Source: Setoptus koraiensis (Eukaryota > Arthropoda). Taken from it: a DNA stretch of 64,000 nucleotides. The translations under genes were made by a program, and so were the position numbers. Shown here one piece after another: positions 12,456 through 25,735 of the stretch. How positions within the stretch are numbered: position 1 is the first letter of the stretch; each line of letters opens with the position of its first letter. The DNA is taken from positions 22,320,001 through 22,384,000 of the forward strand of contig CM106585.1 of the NCBI GenBank assembly GCA_048013815.1. Direction: 5' to 3'. The notes under the pieces were generated by a model. It saw only the letters and a program-made list of their open reading frames with translations. It was not told where the DNA came from and ran no database searches.

Positions 12456-12800
12456 GCACCCATGGTATGCACCTGAGCGCACCCACCTATACGCTGACCG
12501 CTCACCTATATGGTGTGTTGTTGGCATTTTTAGCATTTTTGCCTTTTCAACATCCGTTAATGTTGCCCGCTTCGATCAGCTGACGGTCGGCTCGCTGTCG
12601 GCGTCGTGTCATTCGGTTGCTGCTCGTCGGCCTATAACGCGATGATGTTACATAAGCGGATACAACCTGCTCACGGCTCAGGTAACCTGAATCGGGCGAG
12701 CTGATGAGTGACGTGTGTTTGTGCGAATGCAATAATTGAATGCGTCATGTAAATATTGACTGCAAATAGATGTTGTTGTTGCGCCCTGCGTGACCATTGC

Positions 12801-12894
12801 GCAACAACAGCAACACAAACAACAGCAACAGCAGCAACTCAAACAACAGCAACAGCAGCAACAACCGAACAAACAGCAGCAGCGACAACAACAA
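12801..12894 (+). repeat. (CAA)n/(CAG)n tract containing a 24-bp direct repeat
   Basis: Two near-identical 24-bp copies (CAAACAACAGCAACAGCAGC core) lie inside the triplet tract. Confidence 0.85.
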
Positions 12895-14850
12895 GTGGAG
12901 CTCACCTGGTGTGAAACGACCATCGTAAAATGGCGGCCATGTTGTGTGTTGTTTGTCTATTTCATGTGACCATTTCGACGGACAAACGCCGAGAATTGGG
13001 CCTCTCAGCAGCGGCACTGTGTTTATAACAGCTTAATTAACACAAGCAAAAACAATTAAATCAGCTGGCGTGTTCACATGAGCAAACATGCAGCGCAAAC
13101 CGAGCAACAGATACAGACTAATTAACGCCCAACTCCGCTAATGGTCGCCACCGGCTGACCATTGGCCAGCGATGACTCAGCTCACCTGTTGCGCCTGAGA
13201 CGGCCGGCCGGTCGGCTAGTGGATCGGCCAGAGAAAGCGTTCGCCGGCTTGCCCGACAATCCGAAGCTGAGAATTGAAGAATTTGGCCAAATTGGCCGAA
13301 TTCTCTGTCTGTTTTGGCCCGTCGCAATGGCCCAAACAGACAGTCAGTCACACGGTGCAAGCATGTCGAATTGCAAATGCCCAATGGTAATGAATCTCGT
13401 GATAATTATTCGGATATTGTTTGTAATGAGCTGCAAATGCGCTCGAGCCGATGATTACATGACGGCCATTTCCATTATTATTTCATTATAATTTCATTAT
13501 TATACTTGGTTGTTATGCCGTCCGACACAATAATGAAATCTCCGACGATATCTCATGTCTGAGCCGGCCGCTTGGCGTGTGACGAGCGCATCGCAACTGT
13601 TGCAGCAGCACCGCCACCAGAATGGCCGCTATTGCGATTGACGCTGCTAGAAGCTGTTACCAGCGGCCTCCGCCCCCATTGATGGCGCCCGCATGGCCGC
13701 TGGACGCGGCCCGCTCGCGGGTCGGCCCGCCGATCGGCGGGCCGCATTAATCATGGTGGCTGATTGAGACATCATCATAATCATCGCCGGACAAACGGAA
13801 ATGGTCGCTGCAGCGGCGCACCAGTCAATTGAAGCCGCACCGGCGATTGTGCCCGAGCGTCCGGCTCGCCCAAGTGTCCGGCTCGTGCAACTGGCCGGGC
13901 GCCGACACTTGGGCGCCGCAGACGAGAGTTTGTTTATCGTCGGTCATTGTTGTTGCGAGCGGTCATTTGGACGCGCCGGCTCAGGTGAGGCGATCGGGAT
14001 GACGGTCGCGATGGGCATTGCGATGGTGATTGAGACGATGATTGCGATGACGGTTGAGATGATGATTCGGACGGTGCGATGCTCGGCCGGCAAGTGCACA
14101 AGATGAACGTGTTTGCAAGATAAACCAAGATAAACTTGCTCGTTGCGGCTGCCGGCGACCGCTCAACAGACCGCTCGAGAGACCGCTCGACGGGTCGTGA
14201 ATGGCCGGCCCGAGTGACGGGCAACAATGGCCGCGTTGCTGGCTCATGGCCGCGCGATTATCTCTGCAGCGCGCGGCCATTGTGGCGCGCCACAGAGCAG
14301 CGCTGTTTGGCCGGCGAAGCGCGTGCTTCTTTTCGCGTCTCGGAGCTCATGACTGTTCGTCCGTGTTCGCGTCGCACCGCTCGCGTCGAACCGTTCGCGT
14401 CGAACGGCCGGCAGCGCGACCTGCCGACTGCCAGCAGCCGCGAACGTCGAAAGTCGAACGGCCGCGAACGTCCAGCGGCCGCCAACGTCCAGCGGCGAGC
14501 GGGCAGCGGTGGCTTCTCTGGGCGGAATCGGCCCGAGTGGCCTCTGCCCGTTGTGCCGCTCGCGTCTCTGGCCGCGTCTCGTTGTGCGTCTCGTTGTGCG
14601 TCTCGGCCATTATCTGGTTGTTATTGTTGTTGCTGTTGTTGTCGGCTGGGCTGGCCGGCGACGGCTCAATTGAGCTGTTGGCCCAATTGAGCTGCTGCCT
14701 CGATTGAGCTGTTGCTGCTGGAAATTAAAAGAAGGGAGATGCGCGCGAGCAAGTGATTTAGAATGCGCCGGCAACGCTAATGGTTGTTCCAATGGCCGCG
14801 GCTCCGACGGCCGCGGCTTCCAATGGCCGACGGTGCGACGGCCGACGGTT

Positions 14851-14893
14851 CGACGCGAACAGTCCGACGCGAACAGTCCGACGCGAACAGTCC
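14851..14893 (+). repeat. 14-bp tandem array (CGACGCGAACAGTC), 3 copies
   Basis: Three exact adjacent copies. Confidence 0.9.
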
Positions 14894-15084
14894 GATGGCT
14901 TCCATTGACGCGCTCGCAGTTGTTGCCAAACAATCATGATAATTATGCTGCCAGCGTGTGTTACCTGGCCAGTGTTGCTGTTATGTGATGATGGAGCCAA
15001 TAATGAAGCCGTCATCTGGCTCTGCCCTTCGCTGCCGCTGCCAGCCTGCAACCGCCGACTGCCAGCCTGAGCCAACTCGGACGC

Positions 15085-15150
15085 GTTCGACACTCGAACG
15101 CCGCGAACGCTTCGAACGCCGCGAACGCTGCGAACGCTTCGAACGATGCC
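15085..15150 (+). repeat. TTCGAA array (CGAACGCTTCGAACGC)
   Basis: CGAACGC words alternate with TTCGAACG at about 10-bp steps. Confidence 0.8.
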
Positions 15151-15404
15151 AACGCTGGCGCAGAGAGTCAAAAGTCGCAGCTTCATCATCATCAATTATT
15201 ATCTTTTGCTCGCTCTCTCTGGCGCGTTGCCTGTTGCTACCAGCAAAAGCCAGTCCACCTTGGCCACGCTAATGATAGCCACTGGCGCGGCTCACGACTC
15301 TCTCTCTCTCAGGCCACGCTCACCTGGGCGAGCCTCGCAAGCCTCGGTCTACCTGTGGATTCGCTCACCGGCCACTGGCGCGTTTGCTGCCTCTTAAGCA
15401 CGAT

Positions 15405-15475
15405 CGGGCACAACTCGGCACAACTGGGCACGACTGGGCACAAGTGGGCACAAGTGGGCTCAAGTGGGCACAACC
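15405..15475 (+). repeat. 10-bp tandem array (GGCACAACTG / GGCACAAGTG), 7 copies
   Basis: Seven consecutive 10-mers, each differing at no more than two positions from its neighbour. Confidence 0.95.
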
Positions 15476-16299
15476 GGACAGAGGCTCACAGGGACAGAGG
15501 CTTAGAAAGTGGGCGAAATCGGCACACTGCGCGCCCAGCGGTACAACTGTGCCCGAGTCGCACATTGGACCATTGGCTCGTCCCAAATGGTAGTCTCCGT
15601 GCGTTTGTTGTCTCGGCCCCATGTTAGACTCTAGAGTCTAGAGATAACTGCGTGTATTTCGGCAAAATAAATCGAGCATCATGTGGCAAAATGGTTGCCA
15701 AAATGACTTTATAACATGCATTTTTTGTTGTGCCGCTCGCTGGGCACAGCAAAACGTACATGTATTATAAAATAAATATGCAAATTGTTTGTGCGCTGCG
15801 CAGCTTGTTGCGAGCACCGATCAAATAATGATGCAATCAAGTCACTCTTGGGTGCTGCGGCTCGCCTATATCCGTTGTGTCGCCTTGCATTGAGTGCATT
15901 GAGGCGCCTATATGGTGGCGGCTGTCATTTTTTATTAATATTTATATTTAGCGCTGTATTAGTGAGTGATTTTTTGTGTTTGTTGGCTTGTTTCTGTTGC
16001 TGTTGAGACGCTTAATGAATGATGATCGGCCGGCCGGCCGGCCCGCAGCCGAGCCCAAACCTCTAATTATGCGCTCGCCTTTAATTGACTGCTGGCGCTC
16101 GTGTGTTTGCTGTTGTCGCCGTTGTCGGTTGTTGCTGTTGCTGGCACAACAGCAACAACCGGCCATTACTGCTCTCGTTGCTGGCACTCGGAATTGAAAT
16201 GTAACCGAAAACTGCGCCTAACAACTAATTGTTGATTTGGCTGGAAGAGCCGATTGAGTGCTCAGTGCGCGCTCCGTGTCGCTGTCTCGTTTCGCGGCT

Positions 16300-16440
16300 C
16301 TCGAACGCGAGCCGTTCCAACGAGCGCCCTTCGAATGCCAGCTTCGAATGCCAGCTTCGAAATGCGCCCTTCGAACTGCGAACTGCGAACTTGGAATCGC
16401 CAACTTGGAAATGCGCATGTGTTTTGAAGCGTTCGAATGG
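16300..16440 (+). repeat. TTCGAA array (CTTCGAATGCCAG)
   Basis: Repeated CTTCGAATG and CTTCGAACTGCGAA words, with a decayed TTGGAA tail. Confidence 0.8.
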
Positions 16441-16764
16441 CCAAGTTACTCGAAGCAGAACTGGTCGCAAACGAGTTCACGCCCATTCCAAGTGCCCGCC
16501 GACAAGTGGGCGCCGCCGACAAACAAGGCCGACGACAAGGTTACACACTGTCAATGCCAATTGTATCAATTGTGCCAATTGTGCGCCAGTCTCACAATTG
16601 TCGGTTGCTGTCGACACCAACAACGACGCGTCACAATTGTCGCTCATAGCAGCGGCCATTGCCGGTGCAGCGACAGGGCCCATTGCGGCCAGAGTCGGGC
16701 GCCGGGCGGAAGTGGGCCACTCGCCCGCTGCCCGTTGCCCGCTGCCGCTCCGCTGCAGTGAAAC

Positions 16765-16801
16765 GCTATTTCGGCTATTTCGGCCGTTTCGGCTATTTCG
16801 C
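16765..16801 (+). repeat. 9-bp tandem array (CTATTTCGG), 4 copies
   Basis: Four adjacent copies, one with a CCG variant. Confidence 0.85.
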
Positions 16802-17044
16802 CCACTGCAAGCGAGCCGTTTAATAATAATTAATAATTTGTGCGCGGCAGCGCTGATCCGTGATACGGGCCCGTATTGTGTATCATGGTATCATATTCAC
16901 ATATCGACTTGGCAAACACATGGCCCTGCAAGCAACAAACTGACCAGTGGCGATGGTCAGTTTGTGGCTGATTGGCGGCGGACGATGCGAGCCAAGCGGC
17001 CACAAATAAAACAGTTAATTTGCAGTTAACATTGTGCCGGCGCA

Positions 17045-17090
17045 ACATGAAAGCGACACGAAAGCGACATGGAAGCGACATGGAAGTCAT
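17045..17090 (+). repeat. 11-bp tandem array (ACATGGAAGCG), 4 copies
   Basis: Adjacent copies with one to two changes. Confidence 0.85.
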
Positions 17091-18639
17091 GAAAAAATCA
17101 AATCATCATGATGAGTTAATTTGCGAGCGCCATCTACAATATCCTTAACAGTATCCAGAGCGAGTCGGCAGTGCGATGGCGAGAAGCCGCAGCGAGAATC
17201 AGCTGGCCGGCCGATGTTGAGTCTGACAAATTGTGAAAAGAAGCTGCGAATCGCAAAAAGAATCGCGGATAAAGGAGACGTTGGCACAATCGGACGCTCG
17301 CTTGTTGCGCCCGATCTTCGCGGTCACCTGTGAATATCGGCCTCAGTCGCCCGTGAATATCGCATTTCACACTTGTGGATCACTTGTGGATACCGAGGTG
17401 ACTGTGGATATCGAAGCAGTGGGTGCCACCATTCTGTCCGACAAACATTTAATCGTCGGCCCAATCATTTCAACTGTTGGCGACTATTGGCAAGCTCTGT
17501 TGCCATTATTGCATAGCAGGTAGCGCCAAATGATATATTGCGTTGCCAGCGATCGACATGTATATTGCGACCAACGGCCAGTGCTGGCCTGTTGTCTAAA
17601 CGGATATTTATCTCATGTAACCTACATGATGTAAGCGAGCTCGAGCTTTTTTTTGTCGGACTGCTGAATATCCGCGCCGGTCACTATGGCATCATTATGT
17701 GCATATTGTTGTATCATTGCCAGTAATTGTCTTGCCGCTCTGCGATTGCTCTGTTTTATCGGAATCATTATTCATCTGTATTGATGGCTGGCAGCATTTG
17801 TTTTTTGCGAGCCAGCTTTTTATCCGTTTTTTATCGGCAGCAGTTTTTGTTGGCAACTCCATTAGTCAATTAGTGTGTGCGAAAGCAAAAAAGCACTTTG
17901 CGCAACACCGTTGCCAGAGCCAAATTTCTATCTAAAATCTAATATCTCCCATCATCGCGATACTAGCGTGCCAATCGGCACACTAAACTATATATGCCGA
18001 AATACATATGCCGAAATGGGCCGAAACCGGCAGATAAATGGTTAAATGTATCGGTTCGAGTGTATCGATGGCGGCGGCAAATTTAAGTTAATTTATCATC
18101 GCTATGCACCAATTTCGCTCCTTGCCAAATGATTAATCTCTCTGTTCAACGCTGACTGTCGATGTCTGTTGATATTCGTTGGCCGATACGTATGGCATGT
18201 GTTATCACCATTACCTTTTGTGGCTCGCCAACAACCAGAAATTTCTGGCCAGAAACAAGCTTGTTGTTGGCATACACTGATGGCTACCGAATGGCCGAAT
18301 TGCAGCGGTTGTCATTGTTGTCAGGTGACGCCATTGGCCATTACATGTCAGTTATGCATGGGTTATGCATATCGGCTGAGACACCGGCATAGCTCACCGG
18401 ACTCGACGGCTCGGACGCCGTCTACTGGCGGGCGGCAGATTGATTTCATTTGAGCTTTGAGTGTGTCGAGTAACTTGCAGCGGACACAACACTGTTGAGT
18501 CAACAGCGGTCACTCTCGACAAGAGTGCCAACTTCCGCCAGCGACAGCATCAAATCATTCGATATCATCGAGATCACGTCGTCTGCAATGGTCAGCGGCG
18601 TCAGTCTGGACACAAGTGGCTGTTGCCTCAATTGTGGCG

Positions 18640-18728
18640 CTCGTTATTATTATTGTCGTTGTTGTTACTGCTGCTGTGGTTGTCGTTGTTGTCGTTGTTG
18701 TCGTTGTTGTCGTTGTTGCTGTTGTTGT
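18640..18728 (+). repeat. (GTT)n/(GTC)n tract
   Basis: Includes a regular 9-bp subarray GTTGTTGTC. Confidence 0.9.
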
Positions 18729-19078
18729 GCCCGTGACAGATGATGCTGAGGTCGCCGTTGCTGCAGTCACTTGATATCTTGTGTTAGTGGCCACTAGCAG
18801 CGCGCCTCGTGTGTCGCTGCTGTTACGTCATGTTGCTGCTCTCATCAAATCACTAGACCCTTGCCAGTACCCCAACCAACGCCCCAACGAATGCCCCGCC
18901 AATGGCCCGTTGGCCCCGTTAAATTGCATTACTGGCCGATGTAACTGTAACTTCTGGCTGCCTCGAGCTTCGACATGCCGATGTAACAGTTAATTAGGCG
19001 CGTTCTTACACGCGTTTGTACACACGCGCGCGCGGTGTGCAGTGTGTGCAAACTGGTGAAAACTGGGGCCCCCAGACT

Positions 19079-19165
19079 GCTAAACAGACTACTGAATAGT
19101 CTGAATAGCAGTCTAAACAAAAGTCTAAATGGGAGTCTAAATGGGAGTGCAAGTAGCAGTCTCAA
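19079..19165 (+). repeat. 12-bp tandem array (GTCTAAATGGGA), degenerate
   Basis: About seven copies, best conserved in the middle, drifting to GTCTCAATGGGG. Confidence 0.8.
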
Positions 19166-19269
19166 TGGGGGTGTGCTCCGTGGTGGAGGCGCGACAATAT
19201 CGGCGATATGAGCGCTAAACTTGCGCCAATTTCATTGACCAGTTGTTATATAAGTGTCAGGCGCGTACA

Positions 19270-19311
19270 ATATAACTGTGCTGTTGTTATATAACAACAG
19301 CACAGTTATAT
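19270..19311. repeat. 42-bp perfect palindrome
   Basis: The arms read ATATAACTGTGCTGTTGTTA followed by its exact reverse complement through a central TA step. A third, direct copy of the TAACAACAGC word follows at once. This is the longest perfect palindrome I found. Confidence 0.95.
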
Positions 19312-19792
19312 AACAACAGCGGCACAGGGGCACAGTCACAGTCACGCAGTTGCAGCCAATAAGGGGCGCGTCCATCATTCAAGTGTCCACCGACGGGCCC
19401 CAGTTGTAATTGGATTGGCGATCCATTGGCACGCTCGATTCAATCACATCTGGCCGAATTGCAGGATCGGCCGGGCCGGGCCGAATAGCGGAACGCGCCC
19501 GCCAGATCGGCCGGCCCGATATCGGCGCTTGTTTTTGACGGGCCGCTCTAATCTAAAGCAACATCTCGCGTCGGGCTGGTTGCAGCGCCACGAGCGACCG
19601 CTTTTTCATTGGGGGAGGGGGATAAACACAACTGGCGATATTGGCCACTTGGTGCCTGTATCGCCAGCAGCAGCAGCGTGAAGCGGCAAGCTCGCCAACG
19701 GCTCACTTCACAGCGAGTCACTTGGCGACTAAGCCCTCTCGGCCGCCAACTCAATAGGCGCACAGTCGGCGGATTTAACCTATTAAATTGGG

Positions 19793-19823
19793 GATTTTAT
19801 CAATTTTATCAATTTTATCAATT
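19793..19823 (+). repeat. 10-bp tandem array (AATTTTATCA), 3 copies
   Basis: Exact adjacent copies in a local AT-rich island. Confidence 0.9.
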
Positions 19824-20788
19824 GGCTCATCGCTGTTGACGGTGCAGCGCCAGTGGCTCAATTGGTGCTTGAGCGCTGATCCCGTTACAAATGGGCTACG
19901 GGCGAGCGTGTTTGTGTTGCGTCGTGCGCTAGTTGCGCATCACCGACACCGCCCAGAACAATAGAAAGATAATGAGTTGCGCTCATTGAATTAATTTTTG
20001 TCAATCCGGCCCGAGCGGCCCGCCGCCCGTCGGCCCGTTAGCTAGTCCGCGAGTTTGCTAGTCCGCCCGTCGGCCCGTCCGCCCGTTAGCTAGTGCGAGC
20101 GTGGCTGTGAAAGCTGTAAAAGCGGCCCGGCGACAATCCGCACGAGCGCCCATTGTTTGCCTGTGAGCTCGCTCGAAGCGCCGCATTTAAATTGAATTTG
20201 GGGCCCGAGCAGGTCATGAATAAGCTGAGCGACGTACGTCTGAAAAAGCCTGATAACACAGCCTGAAAAAACGCACGCCACAAGAGGGCCGAGAGGCGCC
20301 TGAGAGCGGGGCCCGCCAGTTAATCAATGTGCGTCACTGGCTGGTGTTTGTTTAGCTGTTTTAGCGGCCGTGTTTGTCGACGTTGGTGGCTGTTGGTTGA
20401 CGTTGGTCGACGTTGTCGAGTCGCCCAGACGAAAAAGCAGCTCACCTACAACAACATGAACTCACCTGGTGTGCGTGCGTTCGCTGGGGCCCGTGAGGCT
20501 CGCGGTGCGAGCCCAATGGACGTGTATCGATCTCGCAACAGCAGCACTGATACATGCGATTGCCGGATTCACGCGATCACATGTATCGCTGCTCGGGTGA
20601 CACACTTGCCCGAGCTGCACCGTTAATATCGCGCGAGCAGCTACGCTGCGGGCGACTCCATTTGCAGCGACAGCCAGCCAGCCGGATGAGCCGTCGTGTC
20701 GGGCCGGCTCATGAATAGCTGCGCCGGGCGCCTAATGAATAGCTGCGCCGCTCACGACATATCTATATCTCTGCTGGCTGCCACGTCT

Positions 20789-20856
20789 GCCGGGCCGCTC
20801 CATCCGCCGGGCCGCTTCATTCGCAGGGCCGCTCTATCCGCCGGGCCGCTCTATCT
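20789..20856 (+). repeat. 17-bp tandem array (GCCGGGCCGCTCTATCC), 4 copies
   Basis: Four adjacent copies with one to two changes. A related two-copy repeat of GAATAGCTGCGCCG lies at 20710-20752. Confidence 0.9.
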
Positions 20857-20934
20857 GGCTGCTGCGCCGGGCATAACAAGTCACTGATGTAATAAGTATG
20901 CAAATTTGTTTTAGCGTCTCGCCATCAATTGGCT

Positions 20935-21040
20935 GCTGCACCGATCGCTGCACCGCTGCACCGATCGCTGTATCGCCGCACCGCCGAACCGATCGCTGTA
21001 TCGCTGCACCGCCGCACCGATGCAGCGGTGCATCGGTATC
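20935..21040 (+). repeat. CACCG/ATCGCTG repeat cluster
   Basis: Interleaved GCTGCACCG, CCGATCGCTG and TATCGCCGC words. The end forms a small palindrome CCGATGCA-TGCATCGG. Confidence 0.7.
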
Positions 21041-21131
21041 GTCGCCGTATCGCCTCCTTCAATTCATCTATTTCAACGCTGCCAATATCAATTCTCAGCG
21101 AGCTGCAAAACTGGCCGCAGTGGGGCGCAGT

Positions 21132-21170
21132 CGCCTTATAAGTTGGGGCTCCCCGCCGACTTATAAGGCG
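21132..21170. repeat. Inverted repeat, 12-bp arms (CGCCTTATAAGT), 15-nt loop
   Basis: The arms at 21132-21143 and 21159-21170 are exact reverse complements. Each arm contains TTATAA. Confidence 0.85.
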
Positions 21171-21985
21171 CTCTTATGAGGCCACATACATACATTTGGA
21201 TCTGTTGTGAGCTCTGGCGAGAGCTGGCTGGCCAGACTGATTATTTGCGCTGTTATCGCAAGCTTATCAGCATAAACTCATGCCCGAGTGTGGCGAGCGG
21301 GGCGAAATAAATTAAATAAAACGACGACGACGACGACGACTCAATGAAACTCAGCAGCCAACAGCCCGGGCATCGTGGCCGCTGAAACAAGTCGCGACAT
21401 GACACACGACACGACACCGAACGCGCCAAAAACGACATAACTGATCGACATGACGCAACAAAATGCAAACTAAAACGTTTGGCGGGGGCGTTCGTGCCAG
21501 CTATTTATTTAATGGCTTCGCGGTGGCTCTGGCGAGGGGGGCGCTGGCTTGTTAGTTGGCTTGTTGTGCGAGTTGCAAATTATAACTTGCTTGCCTGCTC
21601 AACTTTATCTGGGCATCGCCAGCCATTGGCCAGATTCTTTTTATTATTTATTTTTCGCATTGCATTGCATCATAATGCTCGATATTGATGCACGGTGCTG
21701 GCACTCGGTGCATATTGATGCAGCCGCATGGATATACTATTGGCTGGATATTGCCGCTGCCGTGCTATTGCTGTATTGACTGGCTGGCTGGCTGGATAAA
21801 TAAATGGATGGCTGCTTTCGGGCGCTGCTGCGGGGGCCGCCGCGCGGGGGCGAGCCACCAAAAGAATCAGGGGCCCCCCACAACGGAAAATGTGTCGCCG
21901 GGGCGAGTCGAGCAGCGGCCAGGTTGAGCGATCGCAATCGCGCCCACCTGCGCCAGCCGAATTAGATTGAATTGACGTGCGCCCA

Positions 21986-22168
21986 CGACAACAACAACAG
22001 CGACAGCGCCATCGCCAACGACGACAACAACAACAACAACAACAACAACGACAACGACAACAACGACAGCAACAACAACAGCAACAACAACAGCAACAAC
22101 GACAGCAACAACGACAGCAACAACGACAGCAACAACGACAGCAACAACGACAACAACAACAGAAACGA
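21986..22168 (+). repeat. (CAA)n/(CAG)n/(CGA)n tract, 183 bp, with 12-bp subarray
   Basis: The longest triplet tract in the window. The second half is a regular CAACAACGACAG 12-mer, about six copies. Confidence 0.95.
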
Positions 22169-22399
22169 CCGAATCAGATGACTGTTGTCACTGCTGTTGG
22201 CCAACTGTCAGTCGGCTGGCTGACTGGCAAATGAAATGACGCAATAGCTATTGGCGGCAGCGGGGGCTGCTGCAGTATTTTGCAGCTCCAAATCAATCTA
22301 ACGCAACGCAAAACCAACATTTACTTTGGCCCGCTCCGGCTCGCCTAATACTCGGCCAATATTTGCTCTGCTGGCGCCGCTGGCCGCTGCTTACAATTG

Positions 22400-22425
22400 C
22401 TGTTACAATTGGCCAATTGTAACAG
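22400..22425. repeat. 26-bp perfect palindrome
   Basis: CTGTTACAATTGG is followed directly by its reverse complement. Confidence 0.95.
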
Positions 22426-24423
22426 GGGCCCGCGTTGTCGACAGTTGTCGCCAGTCGGGCCAGTCGGGGCCGGCTCGCTTTTTGGGCGCGATTCCGGCGC
22501 TGCCGTCGAGCCAGCCGCCACTGGCGCTGGCGCTGCGTCTCGGCGCCCACTCGCCGAGTGCCGAAAATAAATGACTCGCGCCTCGTACATGTTACATAAC
22601 TAGGTGTGTCATATGATCCATCATGAACTGGCATGATCTATCTACTCGTGGCGCTCTCTATTTATGGCACTCGCTGGCTGCAGCCCGCCAGCCAACTATA
22701 AATAGGTGGCTCGTGCCAAAGATCCGCGACTCGTGCCAAAGATCCTTGAATGGGGCGCGTGGGCGAGTTGGCACGAGTCGAAATGGACTCGTGCGATACG
22801 TGGCGATACCCGCCGAAATGTGGCGAAATGCAGCCGTGCGAGTTTAGACCTGTCGATGGCGCAGTGCGCAACTATTGATAAGAACAAGCTCGCTCACCGG
22901 CCCAACACCGCGCACCGGAAATGTGCGCGCCCGCACGAGCGGCGACATCATTAGCCCGTCGCTATCTCTCGCCATCTCGCGATCGCGCCATCTCGCCGCT
23001 GCTCGCTGCCGGCTCGTCGCTGCTGGCTCGTCGCTCGTCGGGCCGACTGGTCGGGCCGCATGCGACGAGATCGCCGAGCGACGCGGGCGCCCCCGAGCCG
23101 CCCGCGCCAGTCGCCGAGCCGCTGGCGCCAGTAGCCGAGCTGAGCGAGGTGTCCGACGGGCTGCGCCAGCACTTGCCAGGCACCATAAAGGTTGCAACCA
23201 CCGGGGCACAATATATAAACATACACACATATAATTAAGACCAACAAGACAACGGGCCGCACCTGATAATACCCGAGCGGGGCCCGCACCGTGCCTCTCG
23301 CCACCAAAAGTCGGCTAATGATGATTGACGGGCCGGCTTGTTGTTGTTGCTGCTGGCGGCGGCGGCGGCGGCGGCTCATTGTTGACACGCAACCACCACT
23401 AGATGATAAATCAGCCGGCTTATTAGCGGCTACCAGTGGGGCGCAGTTGGCCGACCAATCATGATAAGTCGCCACCTACCTGGCCGCTCATTGGGCTTAC
23501 TCATTGGGCTTATCGAGCTTGTGAGGCTTGTGGGGCCCGGCGAGCAGTTGGCAACGAGTAGCGTGAGCTTAGCTGGATAAGCGCGTGAGCAAGCTCGCTG
23601 CAAATTAAGCGCACGGCACGGCCGGCTGCACGGCGCGGCTAAGCTGCGGGCTATAAGTCGCACCGCGCCGCGCCGCACCGCGCCAGAGGTATTATTGGAG
23701 GTATCCTTTTAACTGGGGCCCCAACTTGCACTCGGCCCAACTGCACACTGTTTCATATGGCTCGCCCGTGCGCCTGTAGTAATTTTGTAATCGCCTAGAG
23801 GCTGAATGTATTTGGTTATTCTGGCTGTGTGTGTGTCGTTGCATGTATGTCGGTCTCGTCACAATATCCCCTGATAATAGAGCGATGTAGCCGCTGCGAG
23901 CGGGGCCCCAGTCGGATATAGCTGCCAGTTGGTGTTTGTTTATGCGGCCCGGCGTGCGTGTGTCGGCCCAGTCGGAGCCCGAGCCTCAGCCCGAGCCTCG
24001 GCCCGAGCCAGTGACTCAAGTGAGGCCCCGTCATTGGCTGCTCACCAGAGCTAGACTCTGGCACCAACGACAACCGGTTCGCGGCAACAGCCAGCTCGCG
24101 AGCCAGTTGGCGTTACGTAAATGGTGTGTGTGTGTGCGGCCCATAATGATGCTCGTCATTGGCACAGACGTGGCATCTCTTTGGGGCCCCGTTGCAGCTC
24201 GTGTGCACTTTTTGGCCGTTGTTTCGCACGCTGCGCAGTTCGAGCACATAGAAAACAAGCAAAACACACCGAGAGACAACAGAGACATCCATTGGGGCCC
24301 GTTCGAACGGCAGCCAAACGACGAGCAAACTGGCGCTCGCGATGCCAGCCAGCCAGTGAGTCGTGTCGTCGTTGTTGTTGCTCGTTGCTGTTGCTCGTTT
24401 GTTGCACGATGACGCAATCCTGG

Positions 24424-24473
24424 CGCATGATAATAAGTCATGCCAAGAATTGGAATGAGTTATTATCATGCGT
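24424..24473. repeat. Inverted repeat, 12-13-bp arms (CGCATGATAATAA), about 23-nt loop
   Basis: The left arm starts at 24424 and the right arm ends at 24472. The pairing is exact. Confidence 0.85.
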
Positions 24474-24550
24474 CTTGCGGCCAGTGTCTCAATTGGCCGG
24501 CCAGTATTAGCCGGCTCAATTGGCGCTCGGCGCGCCGGCATCTCGGCGTG

Positions 24551-24601
24551 GCGGCCAAACGGAGGAGCGGCCAAACGGAGGCGCGGCCAAACGGCCGAGC
24601 G
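24551..24601 (+). repeat. 16-bp tandem array (GCGGCCAAACGGAGGA), 3 copies
   Basis: Three adjacent copies with small changes. Confidence 0.85.
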
Positions 24602-25335
24602 GCGCCATACCGCGGACCGTCCGCCACGGACGCAAACATTTGCTTTTCGCGCCACACAAACTGGCCAGCGGCGATCTTGGCATGATCATCATGCAAATCA
24701 TTCAATTTTCGAGCCCATTCCCGAGCTTCTGAGTCACATCACATCGGCCCAGAGTTCAGACTGTGCACTCCAGAGTCCGAAAGCGATACCCGATCACGGG
24801 CACACGCCAACGCGATCCGGGCATCAAGTGGCGCTACCTGGGCCCCTCGATCTGGACCCGACAAGCTCGCTTGCCGAGACGCCAGCTGATGGGCGCGTCA
24901 CAAAATGTCGAAACGGTCGCTGTCGGCGCGGACAATTGGCTCGCGATGATATTGTGCCGCAAACCGGCACACCAACAATTTGCAATGTCTGTGTGCTGAA
25001 TGAGAATGACTTTTTGCTCGCAACCACTTGTGTTTGAGGGCGCCATCGTCGGATAAATAAGGCTCACGAGCGCACAACAAGCGCCCGCATAACAAGTGCC
25101 GGCATAACGAGTGCGGGCCCCAATTGCGACGCTTGTGCCCTCGACGGCTCGTGCAACTCGAGAGCTTGCACACGTTACAACAATGCCCGCGACAACGACA
25201 CAATACAACAGGTACGGCACAGGTGCGTGACAGCTCGAGCCGTCTCATTATAACTGTTTGTTGCGACTGTTTGTGTGTGACAGTTTGCGTTGGGCATATT
25301 GTGCGCAGCGCGACAATTTAAACTAACTGCAACCG

Positions 25336-25471
25336 TGTTGTCGTGTTGTTGCTGTTGTTGTTGCTGTTGTAGTTGCTGTAGTTGCTGTTGTTGTCGCTGT
25401 TGTTGTGCTGTCGTGTTGTTGTTGTCGCTGTTGCTGTAGTTGCTGCTGTTGTCGTGTTGTTGTCGCCGCTG
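25336..25471 (+). repeat. (GTT)n/(GCT)n/(GTC)n tract
   Basis: About 135 bp of triplet sequence. The reverse strand is Gln/Asn/Thr-rich in all frames. Confidence 0.9.
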
Positions 25472-25672
25472 TAATTGTGACACCGACACAATGCGACTTT
25501 GGCGACTCTCCAAAGTCCGTCTGTCACTCACAGCGCCGTCAGCGGGTCTTTTTGACGCTTGCCGTTGCGCCGTTACACTGGCGACCGGTTGTCGGGGCCG
25601 CTGTTACTCCCACGCACAATGGCCGCTGTTGGCCAATGATGCAACTCGCTGGCATGTGTCGCAAAATCTTTT

Positions 25673-25735
25673 GTGCGCGTTTGTGCTCGTTTGTGCTCGT
25701 TTGCGCGCGTTTGTGCTCGTTTGCGCGCTCTGCCG
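25673..25735 (+). repeat. 10-bp tandem array (GTTTGTGCTC), 6 copies
   Basis: GTTTGTGCTC and GTTTGCGCGC units alternate. Confidence 0.9.
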
